DNA of 64,000 bases from Phlebiopsis flavidoalba (Eukaryota; Basidiomycota; Agaricomycetes; Polyporales; Phanerochaetaceae): the NCBI GenBank assembly GCA_035772785.1, contig JAOCPU010000047.1, positions 186,001-250,000 on the forward strand, in the 5' to 3' direction. This document shows positions 24,401-35,170 of the stretch, piece by piece. Numbering within the stretch: position 1 is the first letter of the stretch; every line of letters begins with the position of its first letter. The translations under genes and the position numbers were made by a program. A model generated the notes under the pieces. That model was not told the origin of the DNA. It was given only the letters and a program-made list of their open reading frames with translations, and ran no database searches.

Positions 24401-25618
24401 CATTATCATAATTGCGGTTACCGCCGCACTGGAGGATGAATTGAGCCAGTTGGGGTATATGCTGACCAAGGAGATGGGATTTCCTAGAGAATACGCGTTA
24501 GTATATTACACAGTGAGCATAAATGAGCGACTCACGAGGATGAGGAGGGTTTTCGAGAACGTCGAAAAGCTGACGAGCACCCTGCTCGTTGCCAGCATCG
24601 ACACACTGACCAATGACGGGAATCATGGAGGGGAGGAGGTGTTGGAAGGATTTCTATACAGAACGCGTTTAGCCCAGCGTCACGCCTTGTACGAAATACA
24701 TACGATATCGTCCTTGTCATCGGCGTCAATGTATTGGCCACGACGCCCAGAGACCCCTGCACGAGGGATGAGTGACTTTCTATCACGTAATGAAGTTGTC
24801 AAATACCTAACGGCAGTTATCCTGACTTCAAGGCTCTCAGGGTCAGCGATGAGTTGCTCGAACACAGGCGGAACAAGCTCTGCATATGGGATTCAAAGCC
24901 TTCAACAATGTTCTCCAGGACAGTGAAGATGATGTAGGAGCCGACTTCGCGATGCGCGAACATTCGCTGAAGTGCAGGTTTGTTCGAGGAATGGCATGAG
25001 CTCGTTCCATTGGCCCAGCGGGATTTCGATGCTCGCGATAGCAGCAATTACGCGCGCGGAAGAGTGACGAACGAGCTTGCTAAAACAAGCGCAAGCTATC
25101 AGTATCGCAGGGGCAAGTACAACTCGATAGTACGCACTTGGGCTCGTTAATGATCAGCTCAGGCATCTTGGTCTTTATCGCATTACGCTCGGTAACGTCC
25201 CGATTTGAGTCCACATGTCCCCACTGCTCTGTGATATCCGCTTGCGCAAGCTCGACAGCGGCCAGTTGACGAACCTGGGAAAGAGAGAATATGAGGACGA
25301 GCCAATGATAGGAAATGTCGCAGCGCACGTACTGCTTGCTCCGGAGAGCTGGCGATGATACTAGCAAGAGCGGGGATACATGCTGGGTCCTTGTAGAACT
25401 CTTTGTTGAGTTGGGCGGTCGCCTGTCACTGAGCTCAGGAGCATGAGTTGAGAAACTTTGCAGACGCGTAGATCGATGGTGCCTACAGCTTTGAGTTGGA
25501 CGGTGTCGTTAGAGGTCGACTGAACCAGGAGGGTGTGGAGGGCTTGGACAAAATTTGGCTGCAAAACACATGAGACACTTCCCTCCTATACGAAGAAAAA
25601 ACATAGACATACGTCCAT
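21441..25618 (-). CDS. Importin subunit beta-4 / Kap123-type karyopherin
   Basis: This HEAT-repeat nuclear import receptor carries ribosomal proteins and histones through the nuclear pore. Exon 1 is only ATGGAC (25613-25618). A 54-nt intron (GTATGT..GCAG, 25559-25612) leads to PNFVQALHTLLVQST. The order then follows the family: QLNKEFYKDPACIPAL, VRQLAAVEL, IKTKMPELIINEP, KLVRHSSARVIAAIASIEIP, GSYIIFTVLENIVEGF, FEQLIADPESLEVRITAVR. Later blocks include ECSFLFFGVMARVFEDEFAP, KEIAADTLGGLFSSTGHHFL, KSATESLLEVVRSFYDLSNP, and the acidic DEEAPEDTAEYDSILVSAAG. The C-terminus has GDLVAALANALGADFAQAF, SAIGALSEIIAGMKEA and PLEQVLPVLFGAVPTLTQDP, ending near LAVFVEA. At least seven single-base shifts occur (for example near 25248, 23220, 23035, 22757, 22309), mostly beside short homopolymers, while introns keep GT..AG. 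It is therefore probably an intact essential gene with consensus errors. Its length (about 1,080-1,110 residues) fits the family. Confidence 0.93.
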
Positions 25619-25919
25619 AGCGAAGGGTCGTAAAGTCGTGAACAAGGAGACAGGGAAAGAAGAGGGATGATTTTGACCACCGGCGCCTGCAAAATTTTGG
25701 CTGAGTTACCCCACGTGGTGGCCATCAACCTATCTAGATCTGATCACACCACCTTGCGAGCCGCGATCGCCTGCTTGTCCCATTATTTGTGGGTTATCCT
25801 CAATGTGTTGTCCAAAGGCATGATATAAAAGTGTAAACATATGCATTGATGATTTCAGAGTAGCTGAGAAGGCTTAAGTCTCTTACAGATATCCGGCTAC
25901 ATCCATGTTTGACACTTCC

Positions 25920-27330
25920 TCATCCTCTCATGGCCCGTTCCAAACGGCAAGAGCAAGGATCTTTGACTAGACATTTCGCGCATTCAGCCGCGACAGCTAA
26001 ATCGAATTCAATATCTTCGCGACCAGGATCAGTATCCATAAGCCTCCACCTGACTGTAGGCATATTTGACAACTTGGCGAGACTTTCGTTGACGTTACGC
26101 AGGAATGCCGCCCATTCCGAGGCAAGAGGCGTTGGCGTAATTGACCCCCCTTGACCATTGTAACGCCGTTTTGCTGCAGTAATGTCAACGTCCACCAGCT
26201 GGTTGGAAAACATGGCGCCATGCGTCGTCAACGAGTTTGAAGTACAGTTGAATGACATGATCATGACATCTCCATTATGGAGCATGGGATGATGAGTACA
26301 TTTCATACTCGTGTGTACTAATTGCCCTAATTGAAAGGTAAAATGCTCAACGATGTGATCTCTCATCACAATGAACCGAGAGGCTTACATTGGTCCCTCA
26401 ATTTGAGACAGCTGAAGAACGTGTTTTTTCCACGACGAGTTAAGTCTCCCCACCGGAGGAGTAAATTGTACACGACATCTGTGTCCTGCTCGTTCAAGAC
26501 GGGGCGACCGGAGCTTTCTGCATCTCGCATGTGTAAAAACAGTTTTTCGCCGCCAAGGGCCCTATCAGCGAGGAAATCGAGGCGAAAAAATAGATAGTAA
26601 GAAGTGTCGTGGGGATAGTAGCCGGCCATTGTCCTCCATCTGATATTTGATGTATCCAGCCACTTGTTGTGGTGATTTCGACTGTGCGGAGGAAGTTCGA
26701 CTGTGGAGGCCGAATGAAGCGACTAGGGTCTTCAATTCCGCAGCATACGGTGTCGACCAATCTGAGCCAGGTCAGCCTTGGAATGGAGGATATTACTTGA
26801 GAGAAGTGCTTGTACGAGGTGAACGTGAAGCAGCGAAGGGTTAGGTGCGTTAAAGAAGAGAGATTTTGAAATAATCGAGGTATCAAAGCTGTAAGAACGA
26901 GGGCGGAAACCCTGCGTGCGGTACGGGCACCTAGTCGCACACAATAGCCTGACCAACTTGTGCAGTTGTTGTGGAAGTCGTGACAAGAGGATTAATGGAA
27001 GCTTGACAGATGCCGGACGGAGGATAGTCAAACAATTTACAAGACCACCCGGCGAAAGTGGAACCGCAGATTGGACCATCAAAGATTGGAACCGTGCGAC
27101 CTCCTGTGAGTTGGATAGTGTGATGGTATGAAACAGGTACGGGCGAATGTACCGTGCCCAGGAGCGACAAGACCATGGAGAAACGACTGAGTGGTCCTTT
27201 TGTTGATAGCAGTTTAGCGAGCAGCGGCTTGGATATCAGCGATTCAGATAATAACGAGTCTGACACTTCGACCGGAGTCGTGAGGATCGTTCGTGCTTTC
27301 AAGTAGAAGGGTAAGTCGTTCGGTCCTAGA
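25920..27330 (-). pseudogene. F-box/leucine-rich protein A, directly 3' of SPRY copy A
   Basis: This is a putative SCF substrate receptor. Immediately after the SPRY C-terminus (NFGYTSFVHDI) comes MLPQDALYMI, a possible F-box first helix. WSCRSWARYIRPYLFHTITL (near 27130-27190) is the second half of an F-box. Leucine-rich blocks follow: LTHLTLRCFTFTSYKHFSQV, SSIPRLTWLRLVDTVCCG, FLRTVEITTTSGWIHQISDG, GGQWPATIPTTLLTIYF, QKAPVAPS and NEQDTDVVYNLL. The end is CAKCLVKDPC at about 25960. Several frame changes and stops separate these pieces. The order and spacing parallel F-box B (29.3-30.7 kb), to which it is related by tandem duplication. It may belong to one protein with the upstream SPRY domain, or be a separate gene whose start was not found. 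It lies 300 bp upstream of Kap123 on the same strand. Confidence 0.6.
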
Positions 27331-28460
27331 GTAAGACCGATCTGGGACGCATGGGTTCGGATCATATAGAGAGCATCTTGAGGTAGCATGGTGCCTTCAA
27401 GTACGAAGTGTGTGAACGTCTTGACCCTGCCTATGTCATGGACGAAAGAGGTGTATCCGAAATTTGCACGAGCTGAGAAACGATTGGGGCGACTCGAGAC
27501 GCGAAGCTGAGGGTAGTAAATGAGAGGCTCTGATATGTTGCTGTTGTGTGTGGCTCCTAAGTGGGTATTATCGAGCAAGAGCGCATTGCCTGGCCATCCG
27601 ATGAGTGTATGGATCTATGACCGAGTAAATCTCTTACCGAGGTATGACCCGTTCTTGGTAAAGAAAAGACAGCTGTCGCTTTTGCGGAAGCCACAGCCCA
27701 CGACATCACCGGCTCCACCACACATTGTTTAGTGTACCCATTTGGTTCACTGAATAGTTTCCAAGTATTTACCTGCAAAGCGAGGTCCGTAGAACCACAC
27801 ATTAGGCATGTGGTTCATCGCCCGGCGCGATATGTTTCCATTGCTAGAATACGTCCAAGACTCTTCTTCCTCGCCGTCAACGTTTCGGACGGATAAACTG
27901 CCGGTACGTGAGCGTGTCGGCACAAAGACGTGCATACATAAACACTGTTACTCACCAATACCGACTAAACTGTAGTGCAAATCAGCAAATTGAACAAGGC
28001 TTTCTAGGAGTAAACTTACTGATTTTGCGGAGAAATGGTCAACATCTTGACCTCGTAGTAGTACAAGTCGCCCCGTGTATCAAAATGGGCGCTCTGCACG
28101 GAAGGTGGCATAAAGAGCATGTGTTGGGCACATCTTGATTGAGAGTTAGTATTTGTACGCTACAAGTCGCAGACACGGTGTTTATCAGTAAAAGGCTGGG
28201 ATTGACCCTGCCGAGGACGGCTTCGCCAGAAACATACCATCATGCAAGTCGACATAACGCCCACCCTCGTCCACGGTCAGCACATCGTGCTCGTGCTTTT
28301 CTATGCAAATCCATGCTGTGGGGTAAGCAATGTCGGAAGGTGCTTCTGGAAAGCAAACTGCCAGGGGAAAGCATGCTTTCGCGAAAGGGAGCTCATCAAG
28401 AACGCCGAAGGCCGACCCTGTGGTGCAGGTTGCATAGTCTCAGGCCTACGTAGGCGTGCT
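27331..28460 (-). pseudogene. SPRY-domain protein, copy A (frameshifted)
   Basis: SPRY (B30.2-like) domains are beta-sandwich protein-interaction modules, often the substrate-binding part of ubiquitin ligases. Reading 5' to 3', APSDIAYPTAWICIEKHEHD is followed by TVDEGGRYVDLHDG ending at a GTATGT donor near 28237. After an intron, VQSAHFDTRGDLYYYEVKML and TISPQNQ end at a GTAAGT donor near 28015. Then come a probable YSSNGNISRRAMNHMPNVWF and YGPRFAG block (27790-27860), GDVVGCGFRKSDSCLFFTKN (27650-27710), and YPQLRVSSRPNRFSARANFG (27455-27510), the last strand. In one frame or another every strand of the domain is present. Copy B has the same exon plan about 3.4 kb upstream. The gene could still be functional if the shifts are sequencing errors. 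N-terminal exons are unresolved. Confidence 0.72.
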
Positions 28461-28984
28461 GGTCTGTGAGGGAAATCTTGGCGATCCACAGGTAAACGCT
28501 CAACTGGCAATTCGTATATAAACGATGGTGTGCACAGGAAATTGAGCCTTCGTAGCATAGCTTGAGACAGCGTGGGAAAGTCTCGCACTGCTCAGATCGA
28601 CGGAGCGGCCGGCTTCCTTTGGGCTTCCTAAACCAGTGTTCACTGTTCAGTGATAGTCTCCGTAGCTGACCCATATATAGTAGTTGATGACAGTCGATCA
28701 CACTATCTAAATTGATTTATAGTAAAAAAAATGCGAGAGTACAAGGCTACCTTACTTCTGACTGTATGTGGAAATATTCGGACTATTTTCACAGCACCAC
28801 TGTAGTATGGGCGTAGCCCACACCGGATTTCCGTATGCACGATGTCAGCTTTCAGGAGGGTTACACACGCACACGAGTGAAAGGAGAGGAGACCAAATAT
28901 CGGACGATATACCGCCGCCAGCACAAAAAACCACACGGAACCACACGAGCAGCCGCACCTGCCCGGCTCTCACACAGTCCAGAC

Positions 28985-29300
28985 GTGATTCTCATGCTCC
29001 GCCGCCGTCTCCCAAGGCCTGTGCAGTACCCTCGTCCGCACAAATTCGCCGCTGTCAAAATCAAAGATCACCGGCTCGAAAATCTTGTTCTTGACGGATG
29101 CTTTGAATGGGAGATAGGTGAGGTTCTCGTCGAGGTAATAATTCCGCCCCTTGGTCACGACGGATGCATGCTGTAGGGTTCTGTCAGCTGCTTTGTAGTA
29201 GGTTGTAGACACCTTCTGAAGCTTTGGAGAAGGTGGAATTGGATACACTTGACCAGTCGCAGTACCACAGATCACCACGTCTGACTCTATCCTCTCCCTC
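28985..29300 (-). pseudogene. Dabb (stress-response A/B barrel) fragment, copy A
   Basis: This is the second half of a Dabb domain, a dimeric alpha/beta-barrel fold. The exon-like stretch at 29030-29185 reads HASVVTKGRNYYLDENLTYL, then PFKASVKNKIFEPVIFDFDS and GEF. It is clearly homologous in DNA and protein to the last exon of Dabb B at 32.60-32.79 kb; the similarity continues past the stop into CTCACACAGTCC in both. No first exon (VVHIVMFQY) was found between here and F-box B, so the copy is truncated. It sits upstream of SPRY A, as Dabb B does of SPRY B. Confidence 0.7.
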
Positions 29301-29339
29301 CGTTCCATGACCTCTCCCCATTGACCTCAAAAAAATCAA

Positions 29340-30721
29340 GGACGAAGAGATTGTGGGATTTTCGGGGGGGTCTGATTTGAAATAAAGATCCTTGAATGCT
29401 CGCTCGTCGGCCCCTTCCCATTTTAGCTGAAGTTTAATCGCCGGAAAGTTGTGGAAAATCTTCCGAGACAACCATCAAGATTGTTGAGGAACGGCGGCCA
29501 ATGAATGCTCAGCAGCCCCGAAACGTCCTTCACGTATGCTGATATTTATGCGCTCCACTTGATACCAAGGGGAGGTGTGCCTAAAGGTCAACGTCATCTC
29601 ATGAACCACATCCGTCCCACGACGTTTCGGCGTTCAGCAAGGAAATTCACCGGTCTTGCATATGAGACTCCCTAACGAGGATAGATTAGCCTTTACATGC
29701 TAGCCCAACTGGAGGTAGCATCGAGAACAATGAGTTTATACTCACATCGATTACTTGATTGAGACAGCTTAAAAAGTGCGTCTGCCGTGAGGTACAGACG
29801 CACTCCAGGCTGCGAGCAGTTTCGTATAACACAATGGTATCTTCCACTCCTAGAATTGGACGACTAATGGGGACAGGACCGGTATCTATCCTCGCAGAAC
29901 TGGAATGTGATTCAAAGTTGGAGCGCGGCTTGTTGTGCGGACCTAAGAAGCAGTAGGCAAAAAGCGGCCACGAAAGAATATTGCCGAAGGCAGGTTGTCG
30001 AGATCTGAAGTGCTGTGCGAAAAAATGTGGACATAATCGTTGCTCACTTCCAAGGTCGAAAGGGCTTGAAGTCTAACCAGTAGGGTGTCCTGGGCTGCGA
30101 AGTTCTTGATGCATTTCATGTTAACAATGCTTTGAGCGTCTCGAGACTCCGGATTGACGACACAAGTCGAGAGAGGTGGGTTCAAGGATGGGAATGCGAA
30201 GCCGTGGAGAGTGAGATTCGTCAACGAGAGCGAGGTTTTTGGAACAATCGGGGGGATTAGAGCGGTGAATCGGGAGGAAAGGAATCATGAGATACTCTCG
30301 AGTCGCATTCAAAGGTGTGAACCTCCTGTAAGAGTCGCGAAGCTTTTGACATAAGAAAAATGGGCAGAAATGTTGCGCCCCCTGGGCTAGGATGGTTATG
30401 TAGCGGACAAGGGACGCACGGGGCAATCGACGTGGAGGAATAAAGAATAAGGTCACGGAACCGAAGAAACGTCCCGTGCAAGTCCGAGAGCACGACCTTG
30501 TAAAATAGTTGTGGACGACAACGCCGTGCCCAGATCGCGGGACACCAAGGAGAATCGACTTGAGCAATGATTGGGTCGCCTGTAACTCGTACAGCGAAGA
30601 CTTCAAGATTAGCGCATCCGGATGTTTCTCCAAACAGGCCCGATCTGTCGCCACCGATTATTGTGCTGACTGGTAGTATTTCTTGATTAGGACCTATCCG
30701 TTTGTGATGGTAAAATGTCAT
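29340..30721 (-). pseudogene. F-box/leucine-rich protein B, directly 3' of SPRY copy B
   Basis: This is a putative SCF substrate receptor, paralogous in position to F-box A. WARRCRPQLFYKVVLSDLHG and TFLRFRDLIL (30440-30550) form the second half of an F-box of the fungal 'CRAW..R..LF' type. The leucine-rich part includes LTNLTLHGFAFPSLNPPLST and QALSTLEVSNDYVHIF, and near 29400-29460 FPAIKLQLKWEGADERAF, probably near the C-terminus. Frames change several times. The ATG at 30721 lies only about 80 bp after the SPRY B C-terminus (NFGHEPFACDIAE, near 30850), and no independent promoter region is apparent. The SPRY and F-box parts may therefore be one gene. It looks decayed, but sequencing error cannot be excluded. 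Confidence 0.58.
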
Positions 30722-30789
30722 GGCTTGAGGTAGAAAGACCCCCTAAGATGAGACGCATGAAACGATATGAGTCGTATCATTTCACGGGG

Positions 30790-31780
30790 GCACATCGAAC
30801 CTGTGAGTGCGAGTTCCGCATGTCTGGTGATTCTGCGATGTCACAAGCGAACGGTTCATGCCCGAAATTGGTCCTGACATGGTATGGTTTGGGGTTGATG
30901 AGAGACGTGAAGCTGAGGACTGCAGAGGCCAATGTCCGGCTGATGGTCGGCCCCTTCGCTACTACCGTGGTGGAGGTTTTTTAGGCAGTAGGGTTTTCAC
31001 TGACCACGAGATGAGCCAAGCAGTTACAGAGAGTTCTGAATGCTGCTGACCTATAAGCGTCCCGTTTTTGGTAAAGAATAAACAGCTGTCCGCTTTACGA
31101 AAGCCGCAGCCTATGACGTCACCGGCTGTGCCAAACTTTGGTGAAGTCAATGCGACGGAGTGGAACCACAGGGTTATCACCTTCAAAAAGAAGGTCCGTA
31201 GAACCATGAAGTGGGGTATGTTGTTCGGCGTTTGGTAGGACACAGTCCCGTTGCTATAATACATCCCAATCCACGCATCCCTTCAATGGATAGGCTGGGA
31301 GCTTTATATCAGCAAAAAGATTTTATCAAGGACATCTCAAGCTCACCCAACACCGACAGTGCTGTTATGTCGTTAGCAATATGACATGGGACATACATCA
31401 AAATTTAGCACTCTCACTGAGCAAACGGATAAACATGTATAATCTCTGCCTCATAATAATACACGTCGCTTCGCACGTCAAACGGACGTTCCGTACTAAT
31501 GGCGGTAAATTTTTGACGTGGCTTCGGGGTATAGAAATTTTTGCGCCAGGGATGAAAGGCGGCGTGCGTGTACCTCTAGAATAATCAGCATGTTAGATAC
31601 TTCAATGAAAGCTGTCGCGGAACCGAAATTCTGACCACAAATAACATCACGACCCATCGTCGCTCACAGACACCGTATCGTTATCATGCTTCGTTAAACA
31701 AGCCCATGTTGTCGGATGAGCGACGTCGCATCGGGGCAATGCGGGGTAACCCAAATCGACATTGTGAAGCAGGCTTATTT
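30790..31780 (-). pseudogene. SPRY-domain protein, copy B (frameshifted)
   Basis: This has the same architecture as SPRY copy A, displaced by about 3.4 kb. VAHPTTWACLTKHDNDTVSV and SDDG (31650-31720) correspond to PTAWICIEKHEHD in copy A. ISTERPFDVRSDVYYYEAEI with IHVYPFAQ (31415-31500) is the next exon and ends at a GTGAGA donor. MYYSNGTVSYQTPNNIPHF (31205-31265) is followed by KFGTAGDVIGCGFRKADSCL with FFTKNG (31075-31140). The last strand, HVRTNFGHEPFACDIAE, is at 30840-30885. A TGA follows SDDGS, and the central part needs shifts. Upstream (31870-32529) a 219-codon frame is open but unlike any known N-terminus. F-box B follows at once on the same strand and Dabb B precedes. Confidence 0.7.
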
Positions 31781-32599
31781 TTGCATATGCAGCGCGCAGT
31801 GGCCCTTCGGGCTCTTTTCGTTTTGGTGGGGTGGCATGTTGCGATTTCGACTGTGTGGTCCGAATGCGCTTAAGAAGAGGTCGTATTGCAACGGTGTGGG
31901 AAGACGAACAGGGAAGTTCTTCTACGCCCTGGTAGAATTTGCACAGCCTCTATGTCGCTTTCAGTCACGACGCCACGTGACCCGAGAGCTAGAACACTAA
32001 CCTGTGCATTTCGGTGCCTTCCCAGGTGCTCATTCCTAAACGAACATGATTGGTAGGACTGTATTTTAAGGGCGTCAGAATAATTCAGCTTGAAAGCCCC
32101 CTCCCCTCCCGGTACGCATCCCTCCTGACTTGAAGGAGAAGCTCCAATGTGATGCGACACGGGTACCTTGCCCGAGCTGTTACAGGTCGAGAATATTTGG
32201 ACATAGCCGAGGAACGAGGAATAGTGGCACAGACGTAAGTCCGACGGTACATGCGCATGCAGGCCTCCATGATCGAACGCGAAGAGAGCCACGGTGCTCA
32301 CCTTGCGGAACGTGATCGGACTATCGCTGGACGAGGACAGTTGCAACCGTGAGAGTGAGCCGAGTGGACACGACAACAGCACGATCGAAAGCTTTCTTCG
32401 TGAAGGTACAACACATGCCTTCGTTATAGGCCTTCCAGCCCTGAGATTGTGGTGGCCAAGGGACCAAACATCTTCCAAAACACACCTTCCAAGACAGATA
32501 CTGTGTCGCACAGTGCAAACCAACTCCATAACGCAAGATTCTCACACAGTCCGTACATGTAATCTCATCGCTCTGGGTGGCCGCCGCCGTCGACCCGGC

Positions 32600-33081
32600 C
32601 TATGCAGTCACACTAGTTCGCGCAAACTCGCCGCTGTCGAAGTCGAAGATCACTGCCTCGGCGACCTTGTCCTTGACGGACGCCTGAACGCAAGGTGCGC
32701 GGGATCTTCGTCAAGGTAATAATTCCTTTTCCGTACGTGAGCGGAACGTCACGACGTATGCGTGCTGTGATATTCTGTCAGCAGTTGCGTTTTCCACACG
32801 GGTAAAATGGGTGAGGGATGTGGGCGAGGGGGAAACGCGACAGGGAGTGGAACAGAAACGAGAAACGCACCTCCATCCCATGTGTCTTATTCTCGGGGCG
32901 AGTGGTTGAGCCCGCATCGACACCGACCAAATGATATACGGCGCGAGCCGTCCCGCAGACGACAGCGCTCCTTGAGCGCGACGAACGCCGCGCGCTGGAC
33001 GGTCGCCTTCGTCGCGGGCGTCACGTCTGGCGCGTACTGGAACATGACGATGTGCACCACCGCGCCGCTGGCAGCGTCCAT
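32600..33081 (-). CDS. Dabb (stress-responsive A/B barrel) domain protein, copy B
   Basis: This is a small Dabb-domain protein; family members range from stress proteins of unknown activity to olivetolic-acid-cyclase-type enzymes, so no reaction is assigned. The ATG at 33081 gives GAVVHIVMFQYAPDVTPATK (the conserved HIVLFK-type first strand), then TVQRAAFVALKERC and DGS. One base shift leads to VDAGSTTRPENKTHGME, ending at an intron (about 32785-32870). The last exon reads QHAYVVTF, a short shifted stretch, NYYLDEDPAH, then AVIFDFDSGEFARTSVTA and a stop at 32600. At about 110-120 residues it is the normal length. The FDFDSGEF end and DEDPAH are typical. It lies 0.5 kb downstream of the BTB gene on the same strand and upstream of SPRY B. 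The copy at 29.0-29.3 kb is a truncated duplicate. Confidence 0.78.
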
Positions 33082-33574
33082 CTCAGCTTCCTGCGAGTAC
33101 ACTAGCTCGGAGGGGGACGTACTCGGGCGGCGAGGGCGGCGCGTGGCGGAAGGTGCTGATGAGCAGGCAGACGGTGGTGAATGTGGTGAGCGCGAGCCCG
33201 AGGCGGAGCGCAAAAGGGCGAGTTGAGGAGTGTCATCATCGGCGTGAGGGTCGTCAAATGGCGCAGGATATTACGTTAAATAGTGGTTAAGGCGTGCATG
33301 TAGGGTGTGCAGGGCGTGCGCTGCTGGCGGTTTTTGTGGTGGTGGGGGAAGCGAAGGTGGTCGTCGAAGGCGCGTGGTGCGGAGAACACGAGGCGCATCG
33401 GCCGTACGGCGAGGCGTGGGAAAGAAGGGGTTCCGCAGATTGTCTGGCGTGGAATTACATGATATTAACGGGATTATATGTGGGGGTAGTACTAGATGTT
33501 GTAGTATAAGAGATAGATATGCATGTGATACACAAGCAAGATACGCCCAAAAGCCCAATGAGAAAAGCTGCCGT

Positions 33575-34698
33575 TTAATCCAAGTCATCCACACTGGGAC
33601 CCCACAGCAACACCAGGAACCGCGGCTCCTCCAACGCAAACCATTGCGGGATAAGCGTCCACACATGCTTCCTCGCCTTCGCGACGCACTCCCTGAGGTC
33701 CTCCTTGCACGCCGAACAGATCTTCAACCCGCACCGACGCACGCCGTCCGTAAAGTCCGTGCGGGAAAGCATCTCGACAGTGAGGGTGAGCGTAAAGAGT
33801 GGGTCCGCGTCGCGTCCGTGAGTGATACCGCACAATCGCGCGAAGGACGTTGAGCATGACATAGTACGTAGACTCGCGGCACACGCGCCCCGCGTCGTGG
33901 TGTTTGTTTCCCTGCTGTTGTCGCATGCGTCCGCGATGGGTCGGGCTTCGTGAGCTCGGCCTCGATGAACGCAGATAGGAAGCGCTGCCCCGACTCGCGG
34001 CCGAGCAGGACAGTCTGCAGCTCGTGTCGCTCGAGGTACACCGCAGGCCGAGAATCCTTGTCCGGCGAGGGCCAGGGTGCGCCAGAGACGATACGCCGGG
34101 GTCCGTAGCGCGCGAGAGGTCGTAGTAGGGCGGCAGCGAGGAGCTCGTCGAGCTGCAAGTCCTTGGCGAGTCGGATCACGAGGGTTGGGTGGGCGACCAT
34201 CTCGCGCGGGCAGTAGACACCTTTGTCGTCGATGGTCAGCTTCTCGCGGGCGTCCCACTCTTCGAGTGTAGCAGGCCAGTCAGCCCGCAGGTGGACGAGG
34301 CAGCGTTGGCGGAGATGTTCGATGAGGGTACTTGCTAGACAGACGCAGGACCGCGGATATGACGAGGAAGTTGCTAGCGAGACTCTTCTCAAAGTACCTA
34401 TTTGCAAGGGATGCATAAGTTTCATGACAGCACAGATGAAGATAGGCACTCACATTCCGTCGTACAACGCCATGAGGAGGTAAAGCACATCTCCTGGCTC
34501 ATCAAAATCTCCACTCCAGGGCATCCCTCGAAGAGGTCTTGCTCCTTGGGCTGAGGAATGGAGAACAAGTCACGGAAGACCTCTGAGTGACGCTCGAGTT
34601 GACCGCGGTGGACCTTGAACGCAGTGGCATCAGCGATGAGGACGACGTTGCCATCCGCGAAACCAGACGTCGGACTTGATGAGAGCAGCAGAAGACAT
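33575..34698 (-). CDS. BTB/POZ-domain protein (best preserved of three)
   Basis: This is a putative BTB adaptor. The ATG at 34698 gives SSAALIKSDVWF, and after one inserted base ADGNVVLIADATAFKVHRGQ and LERHSEVFRDLFSIPQP, a complete BTB first half. EGCPGVEILDEP and DVLYLLMALYDG lead to an intron near 34400-34450. SNFLVISAVLRLSSKYLIEH, LRQRCLVHLRADWPATLEEW and VAHPTLVIRLAKDLQLDELL form the helical linker. After two more exons the C-terminus has CGLKICSACKEDLRECVAKA with RKHVWTLIPQWFALEEPRF, and stops at 33575. Only a few shifts are needed and the codon use is GC-rich, so this is probably an active gene. It is 0.5 kb upstream of Dabb B, in the same orientation as the whole Dabb/SPRY/F-box block. 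Target and partner are unknown. Confidence 0.8.
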
Positions 34699-35170
34699 GG
34701 CAAAGAGAGCAGGAAGACAAAGAGCAGATCACAGCAAAGCGACCACGGGAGCAGAGAGCAAGGGATCGAGCGAACTTTCCAGCAGCAGAAGTGGATTTTA
34801 AACCTGTCGAAGGCTCGACGCTGACCATCCTGGCGAGCCGCAGAACCACTTCTGTCAGCCATCCGCCGAACGAGGGTCCCGGTCTAGAACTGAAACGGCG
34901 CGGAAATAAGCATGGCGGCAGAACATCTGGATTCGCGCAAAAGTTGATATTCGTGTAGAGCGTGAAAGGCCGTCTGAAAGTCGTGTCCGCGTCATCCTCG
35001 TCGTGGTTTGAGTGTAAGGTCGACGCGCCGCCAGAGCCAATGAGGCCTTCAGCCCGATCTAGATCTAAACATCAATTGTCGAAGCGCGCAGCGTACCGAC
35101 CTCCTCCTCGCGATTCGGCAGACTCCCACCTCGTTCGCCAGACCCTAAACACACGGGCCCATCAAAAGCC
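34699..35170. other. Divergent intergenic region between BTB and DHODH copy 2
   Basis: The two flanking genes are transcribed away from each other, so the stretch should hold both promoters. No gene and no clear motif was found. Confidence 0.4.

Noticed and set aside
31870..32529. 219-codon minus-strand frame between Dabb B and SPRY B
   Set aside because: It does not match the equivalent part of copy A and carries no motif. It is probably a chance open frame over intron and 5' exon sequence of SPRY B.
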